From Lentisphaerota bacterium (lineage in GTDB: Bacteria > Verrucomicrobiota > Lentisphaeria > Oligosphaerales > JABHEG01): a stretch of 64,000 nucleotides of DNA. The notes below the pieces were generated by a model. That model saw nothing but the letters and a program-made list of their open reading frames with translations. It was not told the DNA's origin and made no database searches. The position numbers and the translations under genes are program-made. This document shows positions 8,741-16,528 of this stretch, piece after piece (position 1 is the first letter of the stretch; each line of letters begins with the position of its first letter). The stretch spans positions 62,001 to 126,000 of the forward strand of contig JABHEG010000134.1 of assembly GCA_018676675.1 (NCBI GenBank), written 5' to 3'.

Positions 8741-9296
8741 CCGAACCCCCGCGTGATGGGGAGCGAGTACGAAAGGTGACAGGCCCCACCTTCCGTTCTC
8801 GACCCCGTTGCCGCCGCTCGCGCGTTGATCGACGACGTAGGCGGAAACACGGGACCTCCTGTTCACCATGACAAAGTGCCCTGACGATGGATGGGCGACA
8901 CATCCCGGGCAAAGGCGACACCAGGACTCCCGGCAGGTGGCGAGGGGAATTCACGACCAAACCAAACAAGGTGACGCCTGAGTCAGGAGTATGACTGGGA
9001 CGCTGAACAGGCTGTTTGGAGCCAATTCCACAACTGGCATCCGTGACGCGCACCACGTCACCGTGCAACATCTCAGGACAACAGACGCCGTTTCGGCGGG
9101 CGAGGGGCAGGAAGCGTTGGGCTTTGTCGTGGGAATCTGGTCCCATCGGCTTGAGGTCAGATTTGGATTTCAACACGTGGCGTTGCCGGAAATTGGGCCG
9201 GGGGTTGGTGCAGTGGCTCCCCGACCGTGAGACGTCTCGAGCGCGACGCTGACCGGCCTAGGGGCGAACCAGCAAGGTGACAGGACACGGGCCGAC

Positions 9297-9374
9297 GTTC
9301 ATTGAAGTGAATATGGTTCACTCCTGAACGGGGTTTAACGGAAACGAACGTCGCCATATTCACGTTATTGAACA
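9297..9374. promoter_or_regulatory. Nested inverted repeats upstream of hipB, possible distal operator
   Basis: GTTCATTGAAGTGAATATGG (9297-9316) is an imperfect inverted copy of the stretch ending at 9374 (its reverse complement begins GTTCAATAACGTGAATATGG). Between them is a separate palindrome GTTCA-CTCC-TGAAC (9316-9329). The GTTCATT word is shared with the operator that overlaps the hipB start, which suggests several binding sites for the same dimeric regulator. Confidence 0.45.
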
Positions 9375-9391
9375 TCGCGGCGTATTTGCTC

Positions 9392-9434
9392 TTGACAGAG
9401 AGAGTAAAGTCGCCTATCGTTCATTACAATGAAC
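9392..9434 (+). promoter_or_regulatory. hipB promoter with palindromic operator over the start codon
   Basis: TTGACA (9392-9397), a 17-base spacer and TATCGT (9415-9420) form a good sigma-70-type promoter. The palindrome GTTCATT-AC-AATGAAC (9419-9434) overlaps the end of the -10 box and the ATG at 9429. Transcription would start at about 9427, so the mRNA is probably leaderless or nearly so; no Shine-Dalgarno sequence is present. The layout fits autorepression by HipB. Confidence 0.65.
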
Positions 9435-9656
9435 ACAAGAGAGCTTGGAACCACAGTCACGGAACGCCGGAAGTGCCTAGGCCTTGATCAGAGGTCTCTG
9501 GCTGAGATTGCCGGCGTCTCCGTGCATGCCCTCAGTGACATCGAGTCAGGCAAGGCAAACCCAACGCTCAGAATAGTGAGTGCGGTGGCCGACAGCCTGG
9601 GAATGGAGATCCGCCTCGAGGTCCGGTCTCAGCCTGTACGCAGAGAGGGGAGTTAG
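9429..9656 (+). CDS. hipB: HipB-like XRE-family regulator / antitoxin component
   Basis: A 75-residue helix-turn-helix protein: LGTTVTERRKCLGLDQRSLAEIAGVSVHALSDIESGKANPTLRIVSAVADSLGMEIRLEV is a textbook XRE/Cro fold, with the recognition helix around VSVHALSDIE. In HipBA and HipBST systems this protein is the DNA-binding autorepressor. It is the first of three genes, with four bases to the next one. The ATG is embedded in the operator palindrome and follows the promoter directly, which implies leaderless translation. The gene is short compared with E. coli HipB (about 88 residues) and lacks a long C-terminal tail. Confidence 0.9.
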   Translation: MNTRELGTTVTERRKCLGLDQRSLAEIAGVSVHALSDIESGKANPTLRIVSAVADSLGMEIRLEVRSQPVRREGS

Positions 9657-9659
9657 GTC

Positions 9660-9998
9660 ATGTTTTCGCGGGTCCTTCGTTCCGGGAGAGTGCTCCAAGG
9701 CGGGGTGCCGGCAGGGCGCCTTGAGGAAACGGCGACGGGATTTCGCTTCACCTACGCACCAGCCTTTCTGGCCTCAAGCAATCCGCCGGTCAGCCTGACC
9801 TTGCCCAAACGTCCGGAGCCCTACGAGGCCCCGCATCTATTCCCGTTCTTCGTCAGTCTGTTGGCCGAGGGAGCACTGGCCGAAGAGCAGTGCCGGCGGT
9901 TGCGCATCGACGGACGTGATCACTTCGGACGTCTCCTCCAGACCGCTGGAGGAGACACCATCGGGAGCGTGCAAGTCGAGCTGGAGGATGGGCCATGA
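9660..9998 (+). CDS. hipS: HipS-like small subunit (HipA N-terminal subdomain as a separate protein)
   Basis: A 112-residue protein matching the N-terminal subdomain of HipA (couple_hipA): VLRSGRVLQGGVPAGRLEETATGFRFTYAPAFLASSNPPVSLTLPKRPEPYEAPHLFPFFVSLLAEGALAEEQCRRL. The typical P-V-S-L-T-L-P and LFPFFxxLLPEG-like blocks are clear. In single-chain HipA this part is fused to the kinase; here it is a separate gene between hipB and the kinase gene. In the characterised HipBST system of E. coli O127 the small HipS protein acts as the antitoxin. Its stop overlaps the next ATG in an ATGA arrangement, so synthesis is coupled. Confidence 0.88.
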   Translation: MFSRVLRSGRVLQGGVPAGRLEETATGFRFTYAPAFLASSNPPVSLTLPKRPEPYEAPHLFPFFVSLLAEGALAEEQCRRLRIDGRDHFGRLLQTAGGDTIGSVQVELEDGP

Positions 9999-10993
9999 AG
10001 GGCCGCTGCCGATCAACTTTGGCAGCCCTGAAGCACGATGGTTTCACGTCCGCGGCGCTGCGCCGACTCACCGGAAGCAGACGCCGTCTGCCCACTCAGG
10101 TCGACTTCACGCGAGCTGACGTCATCCGCGAACGCGGGATACGGTCACAACGGCTCTCAATCTCCGGGGTTCAGGACAAGATATCCGTCCGCCTGGAGCG
10201 CGGACAGCTGACGGTGACCGACACGGGGGGAGAGTTCATCCTCAAACCGATCCCCAGCACGCCGTTGCCCCAGTTCCAGGACCAAGTCCCCGCCAATGAG
10301 CACGTGACCATGCAGATCGCCAGGCAGGTCTTTGGCATTGACGCCGCGGCCTGCGCCTTGCTCGACATGGCCGATGAGGAACCCGCCTACCTGACCCGCC
10401 GGTTCGACCGCCAGATCGATGGCAGCAAGCGCCCCATGGAGGACTTCTGCAGCCTGGCCCAACAATCGCCTGACACGCACGGTCGCAACTACAAGTACGA
10501 CGGCAGCTACGAACAGGTCGGCATGTTGATTCGCCGCTCTTGCCCAGCCCATCACATCGAACTGGAGAAACTGTTCCGGCTTGTCTGCTTCATCTACCTG
10601 ACCGGTAATGGCGACGCCCATCTCAAGAACTTCAGCGTCATCGCCAGTCCTGACGGCGACCCGGTCCTGACCCCAGCCTACGACCTGCTGTGCACGACGC
10701 TCCATCTACCAACCGAAACACCGCTTGCTCTCGACCTCTTTGCGGACGACTTCGAGACGGCGGCCTTTGCGGCCAACGGCTTCTACACGGCGGACGACTT
10801 CGCGGTCCTTGCTGATCGTCTGGGGATCGTCCCCAGACGGCGTGACCGCATCTTGGCCACCTTCGTCGACGAACCGCGCTGGGACCAGTTAACTGGTCTT
10901 GTCCGACGCTCATTCCTGAGCCGGGAAGCCCAGGAAGCTTACCTTGCGATCTGTTCAGACCGATCCCGTGCCCTGTCGATCCGGAGTCCCTGA
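9995..10993 (+). CDS. hipT: HipT-like serine/threonine kinase toxin
   Basis: A 332-residue HipA-type kinase without the N-terminal subdomain, close in length to E. coli HipT. Visible elements: the Gly-rich/autophosphorylation loop LSISGVQDK with the SIS motif at residues 55-57; the ATP-contacting lysine in FILKP (K84); AENEH-like PANEHVTM (99-106); the catalytic loop GNGDAHLKN with D207 and N212; and the metal-binding D230 in TPAYDLL. E. coli HipT also has a SIS motif and phosphorylates tryptophanyl-tRNA synthetase; whether this one shares that target is unknown. The start overlaps hipS by four bases (ATGA). All kinase residues look intact, so the toxin should be active. Confidence 0.92.
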   Translation: MKGRCRSTLAALKHDGFTSAALRRLTGSRRRLPTQVDFTRADVIRERGIRSQRLSISGVQDKISVRLERGQLTVTDTGGEFILKPIPSTPLPQFQDQVPANEHVTMQIARQVFGIDAAACALLDMADEEPAYLTRRFDRQIDGSKRPMEDFCSLAQQSPDTHGRNYKYDGSYEQVGMLIRRSCPAHHIELEKLFRLVCFIYLTGNGDAHLKNFSVIASPDGDPVLTPAYDLLCTTLHLPTETPLALDLFADDFETAAFAANGFYTADDFAVLADRLGIVPRRRDRILATFVDEPRWDQLTGLVRRSFLSREAQEAYLAICSDRSRALSIRSP

Positions 10994-11046
10994 CGGCTGC
11001 CCGTGCAACTGCCCCCCCCCTGTCCGGTCGCTGGTGAACGCTGCCC

Positions 11047-12276
11047 TCAGTAGGCCAATTCACGGAAGTCTTTGACCCGATGGAAGGTGATCAGGTTGGA
11101 GTCGTGGGCGTTTCGAGCGTTGGCGTCGGCCGTGCGCATCAGGATGACCAAGTCGTCACCATCAATGGCGCAGCTTCCTCCGTAGCACGAACGCTCGACC
11201 TCATCGCCCTCGACCAAGAGTCCCGCGAAACACCAGTCCATGCAGTTCTTTGAGAAGTAGAGGCCCAGGTGCCGACGTTCGTTGAAAGGCATGCCGTAGT
11301 GTTTGGCGTGCAACCGATCGACACGTCGCATGGAGTCGGTGGCCACCGATGAAATCATCCAGTGCAGCCCCGTCTCGGGATCGTGAAGCAGGATGAACCC
11401 GATGTGCCCCCCCGGAAACGGTACGTACAAAATCGGGTCACCGGAAGGCGTCCGCTCCAGCTCCACGGTGATTCCGCCATCGTCTCTCTCCACCGCCTTG
11501 GCCATGCACGCAAGATTGGCGCGTCCCGTTGCCGCACGCATGAACATGTGGAACGTCCGTCCGGTAGGGTCATACCAGACGTGATCGGGATCGGTGATCT
11601 GAACGAGGTTGGCCTCACCCCAGCCCATCTTGCTCATCGCGCGTCCGCTCTCCCCTTGCCTGCCGGCCGGGTAGAAGGGTACACCGATCAAGTTGGGCTG
11701 CCCGTGCTGCTCCAGGACATCGCCGAAGCTCAGGACATTGGAGTACGTCCACGCGCCGGGTTGAGCCAAGTCGTCGTCGAGGGCCGCCGACATGACCACG
11801 GGAGCCAGGATCCACGCAGGATAGCCGTGTTTGACCGGCTCAGTCCGGCATTCACGGACCATATAGATGCGACCGTTCGCACAGACGGTCGAGCCCGGAT
11901 AGGAGTACCACAGCTTGCCCGTCTCAAGCGGCACGGCCTCGGACCACGTGTCTCCCCAGTCATCGGACTTGGCGATCTTGAGGTCGTCTCTTCCTCCGAT
12001 GATGTAGACGGTGGATCCGGCTACAAAAGGGAAACCGTCTACCATCGGTATGTCCGTACGGCGTACCCACGTCTTGCCGCCATCATCGCTCGTGTAGCCT
12101 TGAACCAACCAATCCGCAGCGGCCGCAGGTCGGGTGTCTCTGATTAGCAGCGTGCCCAGAAGCCGACCGCTCGGGAGAATGGTCAAAGCGGGGCAGTAGC
12201 CGATCTGGTGCGTGGGATCGACGGCGCGCCACACCGCGACAAACTCGTTAGCCAACGCTCTGCTTGCTTCCGGCAT
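11047..12276 (-). CDS. Sialidase-superfamily (BNR/Asp-box) protein
   Basis: A 409-residue six-bladed-propeller-type protein with Asp-boxes YTSDDGGKTWV and AKSDDWGDTWS, an initial SGRLLGTLLIRD strand, and later blades such as GRIYMVRECRTEP and HIGFILLHDPETGLHWMISS. No export signal is seen (MPEASRALANEFVAVWR), so it may act in the cytoplasm, unlike its neighbours. The ATG at 12276 is preceded by AGAGGA about 12 bases upstream. The family holds exo-sialidases and uncharacterised sugar-binding propellers; the arginine triad of true sialidases could not be assigned with confidence. It is convergent with hipT, with 53 bp in between that include a nine-base C-run. Confidence 0.82.
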   Translation of the reverse strand: MPEASRALANEFVAVWRAVDPTHQIGYCPALTILPSGRLLGTLLIRDTRPAAAADWLVQGYTSDDGGKTWVRRTDIPMVDGFPFVAGSTVYIIGGRDDLKIAKSDDWGDTWSEAVPLETGKLWYSYPGSTVCANGRIYMVRECRTEPVKHGYPAWILAPVVMSAALDDDLAQPGAWTYSNVLSFGDVLEQHGQPNLIGVPFYPAGRQGESGRAMSKMGWGEANLVQITDPDHVWYDPTGRTFHMFMRAATGRANLACMAKAVERDDGGITVELERTPSGDPILYVPFPGGHIGFILLHDPETGLHWMISSVATDSMRRVDRLHAKHYGMPFNERRHLGLYFSKNCMDWCFAGLLVEGDEVERSCYGGSCAIDGDDLVILMRTADANARNAHDSNLITFHRVKDFRELAY

Positions 12277-12472
12277 TTGCTCACTAGTCCTCTTTGATAT
12301 GCGCTCAGATCGATCAGAGCGGGGCCACGTAGGCGGAATGGGCTATGCTACGCCCAAAGCCCTGTTGCCAAATGGCCGACGCGGAACAGGACGACTATAC
12401 TCCCTCTGGACTTGGCCGGAAGCCATCGGCCAAGCCTGTGAGCGACAAGGTTGACCAAGAAGGACTTGCACA

Positions 12473-12949
12473 GTGAAGACATTGCTGATACTGATGGCCG
12501 TGACCGCGTTCGTGGCTCAGGGAGTGCATGCTGCCGAGGGAGGCGCGAGCGCCACGAGCAAGTCGGTGTTGATCGTGACGCAGAAGAGCAAGTACAAAAA
12601 GGCCCTCGTACCCGCGATCGCTACGCTGCTCAAAGAGCGGGGCTATGAGAGCAAGGTCGTCGGTACAGACGCTCTTACGGATAGAGAAACCGCGGGATAT
12701 GCTGCGATCGTAGTCGTCGTCTCAACTCAGGGCTGGAAAAGCAGGAAGCAGCTCCCCGCCTTCCTCAAGTCTGCGGATGCCCGAACCAAAGGCAGGATAG
12801 TGGTGGTCACCACCGCGAACAAGCCGAATTGGCGCGCCGGCGACAGAGGCGTCCACGCGATCACCACCGCCTCCAAGATCAGCAACGTGGCCGCGACCGT
12901 GAGCAAGGTGGCCAAAGGACTTGACGGAATCCTCTCCGCGCAGAAATAG
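12473..12949 (+). CDS. Small secreted protein with a flavodoxin-like pattern, function unknown
   Basis: 158 residues from a GTG start with AAGGA 9-10 bases upstream; the N terminus is a clean signal peptide (MKTLLILMAVTAFVAQGVHA). The mature part alternates hydrophobic strands and helices (SVLIVTQKSKYKKALVPAIATLLKERGYESKVVG, YAAIVVVVSTQGW, GRIVVVTTANKP), which resembles a flavodoxin-like or Rossmann-like alpha/beta fold. The FMN phosphate loop of true flavodoxins is not evident. It ends in a lysine-rich tail. I do not recognise the family. It stands alone, divergent from the sialidase-like gene. Confidence 0.75.
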   Translation: MKTLLILMAVTAFVAQGVHAAEGGASATSKSVLIVTQKSKYKKALVPAIATLLKERGYESKVVGTDALTDRETAGYAAIVVVVSTQGWKSRKQLPAFLKSADARTKGRIVVVTTANKPNWRAGDRGVHAITTASKISNVAATVSKVAKGLDGILSAQK

Positions 12950-12968
12950 AGTAACCGGCCTGCTTGAT

Positions 12969-13109
12969 CCGAGCCGCGCACAACGTAAGCAGGCCATTCT
13001 TGGAGGGGCGATGTCCACAGCGACCGTGCCTTCCATCCGAGCCGCGCACAACGTAAGCGGTCTTCCCGTTCCAGCGCAAAGAAGCCCCCTCCCGTTGGTC
13101 AGGGCTCGG
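12969..13109. repeat. Palindromic intergenic repeat, copy set 1
   Basis: A partial copy begins at 12969 (CCGAGCCGCGCACAACGTAA...). A full 73-bp copy at 13037-13109 opens with CCGAGCC and closes with its inverse GGCTCGG, with an inner GCGGTCTTC / GAAGCCCCC segment. The same unit recurs at 26537-26815. Two related 33-bp direct repeats (12999-13031 and 13168-13200, 30 of 33 identical) flank the full copy. The set fills the gap between two convergent genes. Confidence 0.75.
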
Positions 13110-13206
13110 TAAGAGGCATCCGCCTCCAGGAGGAGCCGGTTCACCGCAACCGGCCGGTTCTCGCGTCCTTGGAGGGACGGTGTCGACAGCGACCGTGCCT
13201 CACGCC

Positions 13207-16200
13207 TCAATCCCCGATGCAGAGCACGTCACCGGCCTGCGTCGTGAGATAAAGTCTGCGGTTGGCGATCGCCAGACCGTCCCAGGCAGGCGAGGGAACG
13301 GTCGCTTCGGCATGAACCGTTCCGTCCGTCGCTTTGACGACTCTGAGGGGCCCGTCCTTGTGAATCACGAACACCCGCCCATCGCCTGCCAGGACCATCG
13401 CCTGCAGGCTGTTGTACATCTGCTTGCCGGGAACGCGCGCTTCTGGTTTGGCCGGTGCCTCCGGATTGAAGGGGTCCCGTTGCCAGCGTGCCTTCTCCGC
13501 CAGCCGGTTCGTGCGGAACGGATTCCCACCCTTGCTCCCGGTCTGGGCCGCTTCCCAGCCCGTGATCCAGCGGCTCTTGAAGGCCTCGCCCCCCTTGAAA
13601 TCGAAATCCCGCCGGAAGAGCGTGGTCGTGCCGTTGAGAGAGCTGATCAACGTGCGCCCTTGAAACGCGCACAGAGGCCGACGCGGAGCTTCTCCTCGGA
13701 AACGGTCCTGATGCCGAGGTCCGTAGGTCCAACATCCGCGGGGCACCCACACGCCGCCTCCACCTGTGTCCAGACGCGCGAACGCATTCCACTTGTCGAC
13801 CTTGGTCGTTTTGCCGTCCTTCGAGACAACCCAGCGGGACAGTCCGATGCCGTCTCCCTCCTGATGCAGGATGTCAAAGGAGTCGAATTCGAGACCGGAG
13901 TTCTCGTAGAACCCCTTCTGCGGGATGGTGTCAAGCTGGTGCCGCCACAGTTGGCGACCAGACACTGGATCAACGGCGAAGACAAAGATCCCTCCATCGG
14001 CAAGAGGCTGCCTCCCGGCCGCGAAGTAAGCAACATCGTTGCTGATAAGCACTGCTCCGGGAACAGGCCACGCTGACTCGAGTTGACCGTAGGCCACGAC
14101 TCGCTCGTCTTCCGCCCCAACCTGGAGCCGCCATACAAGCGCTCCATTGTCAGCTCGGAGCGCATAGACCGAACCGGCACGTGAACCGAAAAGGCACAGA
14201 CCGCGGTAAAGTGCCGGGGGCGTATCAACTCGGCCATTCGCCGTGAAACGCCAGGAGACAACCCCGGTTGCCGCATCGAGGGCGACCACTTCATGGGCAT
14301 CCGGCCTGGCCACGTACACTCGGTCGTAGGCCACAGTCGGCGGACTGACCGGCCCCTTCACGAACTCATTGTCGCGCCAGTCGTGCTGGATCGGGCCGGC
14401 GGGCGCCGGAGTGCCCCCGGCAAGTGACACGGACCAACGTCGGGTCAGCGTCTGGGGTCCTGCTGCCGGCGTCCCGGCACTGCGCCAACGGTCGTGACGG
14501 TAAAGCGGCCAGTCAGACGTGCCGGGGGCGGCAGCGTCTGCGTCCGCCTTCGCCGGGCCGGCGTGAAGAGCCAGCGACACGCCGGTGATCGGCTTCCCGC
14601 CCTTTTTGGCCGGCGCGAGAGCAACGAAGCCCCGCAGGATGGGCCAGCAGGTGCAGTGCTTAGGCGTCGTATAGACCAGTCCATTGCCGGGAACCCAGCC
14701 ATTCTCGCGAGAGCAGTTTGCCTTGGTGATCGGGTTCACTATGAGCTCACCTGTTGTCAGGTCAGTGAAATCCATGACCCCCGAAAGGAGGAAACGACGC
14801 GTGGCCACAGGTGGGAAACAGTGCGCCAGTCCCGCGGGGTGGGTGGTCCGGATCTTGCCGGTCCGAGGGTCGAGAGACGAAATCTGGATAGGGAGACGTT
14901 TGACCTGCTTGGGGTCAGCCGTGTTCGTCTTCCCGCCGTGCAGAATCCAGAGGTCGTCATCGACGAACATGGCACGCGTCTGCCGGGCATGATTCATTCC
15001 TGGAGGAATGTCTTTCTCCCACAACAGATCCCCGGTCGCGGTTGAGAGCACATGGAGACTGTTGCCAGCATCATGGTCGTTGAAGGATGAGAGCTCGTAG
15101 GCAATGAGCTCCCCCCGCAACACCACGCGCCTGACCTGTTTCAGCCACGGGTAGTCGGAACGCTGCCAGCGAACCGCCCCGGATGACGTGCCAACCACAG
15201 CAGCTGTAACAGTCTCCCCCCGGGCCGGCCGGCCGTGGACGAATGAGACAACATGCTGATCGGCAGCCAGGTTCCTGGGGCCGGGAACGGAGTGGCTCCA
15301 GAGCAATGCTCCCGTGTTCGCTTGATATGCGTTGACACCCGAATCTCCGCAGACGACCACGGTTCCTTCGCAGTGCACGACGTCTGTCGGTCGAACGATC
15401 CCGTCAAAGGTCCGGACGGGCTGTCCATCGGCAGCCCCCAATGCGACCAGACGGTTCTTCTCAGCGACAAAGACAAATGCATCTGACGCGATCGGGCGGG
15501 CGCGATTGTGGGCGTTGCGCGACAGCCTGAAGGGGGCCGCATTGGTTTCCGCCTTGCGTAGGCTACGATGCCAGAGCCGGAGCCCATTGAAGCTGTCCCG
15601 GGCGAGGATCCCTCCATAGAAGTTCCGGCCGCCAGCCGACACGAGCCCCTCGACCTCACTGAGAGCGCCCGCGACCCAGCGTATGCGAGCTGGAGGACCG
15701 ACCAGCGTGTCGCCGGACACGGCGTTCCCGTCGGCTCCGTGTCGGGGGTGAGACCAGACATCCATTTCCTCCGGCCAGGGCTTGACCGCGATCAGAGGCA
15801 TCCCCTGGCTCTCCGTCACCTTGAATCCAGCCTTAACGAGCTCGGGGGCACCGAGGAGACCCGATTGGCGCACGAGGACAGCTCCGTTCGGTGTAACAAC
15901 ACGGAAGAGCTCGCGTGCGGGCACCGCAAAGGCGTCAACGATAACCAGATTGACCAGATTCTCCGTATAGGGTAGCTTCCCACCCAGGGTCGCTTCCTCT
16001 ACACTGACGAGTCCATACACGCCTTCCGCCCGGCACCGTGTTTGGGCAGCCGCCACTCCCGCGCCGTCAACGCCAAGGACATGCACCAGATACCGCCCCG
16101 TCCGCCCGAGAGCAATCGGCGTCTGAGTGTCCGCCGTACCAAGCTGAACCACAAGTCCCCCGGTTAAGCCTGCAGGCGCTGCGGGGGTGGCCGCGGGCAC

Positions 16201-16335
16201 AACCGCCTGCGCCCCCGCGACGGACGCAAGACACATCCCCAGAGCCATACACTGGAACGCACCACGCAACTGTCCATGAGGCAGCACACGCGTGGACAGG
16301 AAAGAGAACCCTCGCCGCGGAAATGATCGTGTCAT
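13207..16335 (-). CDS. Exported PQQ-propeller protein with N-terminal methyltransferase-like domain
   Basis: 1042 residues, signal sequence within the first 43 (ending ASVAGA), start ATG with GAGGAG 7 bases upstream. Residues about 58-185 look like a class I SAM-methyltransferase Rossmann domain: VVQLGTADTQTPIALG (motif I position), VHVLGVDGAG, LPYTENLVNLVIVDAF and LFRVVTPNGAVLV (the LxRVLRPGGxL block). The GxGxG of motif I is lost. From 192 (DVWSHPRHGADGNAVSGD) a first PQQ-type propeller starts and from about 605 (DWPLYRHDRWRSAGTP) a second one, with blade signatures such as VVALDAATGVVSWRF and VYALRADNGALVWRL. Probably periplasmic or surface. It is a paralogue of the genes at 22574 and 39059 but with the module order permuted. 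Confidence 0.88.
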   Translation of the reverse strand: MTRSFPRRGFSFLSTRVLPHGQLRGAFQCMALGMCLASVAGAQAVVPAATPAAPAGLTGGLVVQLGTADTQTPIALGRTGRYLVHVLGVDGAGVAAAQTRCRAEGVYGLVSVEEATLGGKLPYTENLVNLVIVDAFAVPARELFRVVTPNGAVLVRQSGLLGAPELVKAGFKVTESQGMPLIAVKPWPEEMDVWSHPRHGADGNAVSGDTLVGPPARIRWVAGALSEVEGLVSAGGRNFYGGILARDSFNGLRLWHRSLRKAETNAAPFRLSRNAHNRARPIASDAFVFVAEKNRLVALGAADGQPVRTFDGIVRPTDVVHCEGTVVVCGDSGVNAYQANTGALLWSHSVPGPRNLAADQHVVSFVHGRPARGETVTAAVVGTSSGAVRWQRSDYPWLKQVRRVVLRGELIAYELSSFNDHDAGNSLHVLSTATGDLLWEKDIPPGMNHARQTRAMFVDDDLWILHGGKTNTADPKQVKRLPIQISSLDPRTGKIRTTHPAGLAHCFPPVATRRFLLSGVMDFTDLTTGELIVNPITKANCSRENGWVPGNGLVYTTPKHCTCWPILRGFVALAPAKKGGKPITGVSLALHAGPAKADADAAAPGTSDWPLYRHDRWRSAGTPAAGPQTLTRRWSVSLAGGTPAPAGPIQHDWRDNEFVKGPVSPPTVAYDRVYVARPDAHEVVALDAATGVVSWRFTANGRVDTPPALYRGLCLFGSRAGSVYALRADNGALVWRLQVGAEDERVVAYGQLESAWPVPGAVLISNDVAYFAAGRQPLADGGIFVFAVDPVSGRQLWRHQLDTIPQKGFYENSGLEFDSFDILHQEGDGIGLSRWVVSKDGKTTKVDKWNAFARLDTGGGGVWVPRGCWTYGPRHQDRFRGEAPRRPLCAFQGRTLISSLNGTTTLFRRDFDFKGGEAFKSRWITGWEAAQTGSKGGNPFRTNRLAEKARWQRDPFNPEAPAKPEARVPGKQMYNSLQAMVLAGDGRVFVIHKDGPLRVVKATDGTVHAEATVPSPAWDGLAIANRRLYLTTQAGDVLCIGD

Positions 16336-16528
16336 CGTGGACTCCTCAGAACTGCTGCTCAGCCAGGCGAATGTCTATGGTGACGGGGATTGCCATGCTT
16401 GGCCAGTATACGCGGTAAGGTGAACGCGAACAAGGAAATGGGTGTATTGTCCCGGGAGAAGTCGGCTCATATCCGCGTATGGAAAGCACGCCCGGCATGC
16501 GAGAGAGAACGGACGAAGGGATCACAGA

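Larger units (their letters stand above)
8667..9428. other. 762-bp intergenic region, repeats only
   Basis: No convincing gene. It contains two tight palindromes near its left end (8701-8740), three scattered copies of a GGTGACAGG/GGTGACGCC-type word (about 8775, 8970, 9276), and, next to the hip genes, a nested inverted-repeat region with a promoter. Confidence 0.65.
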
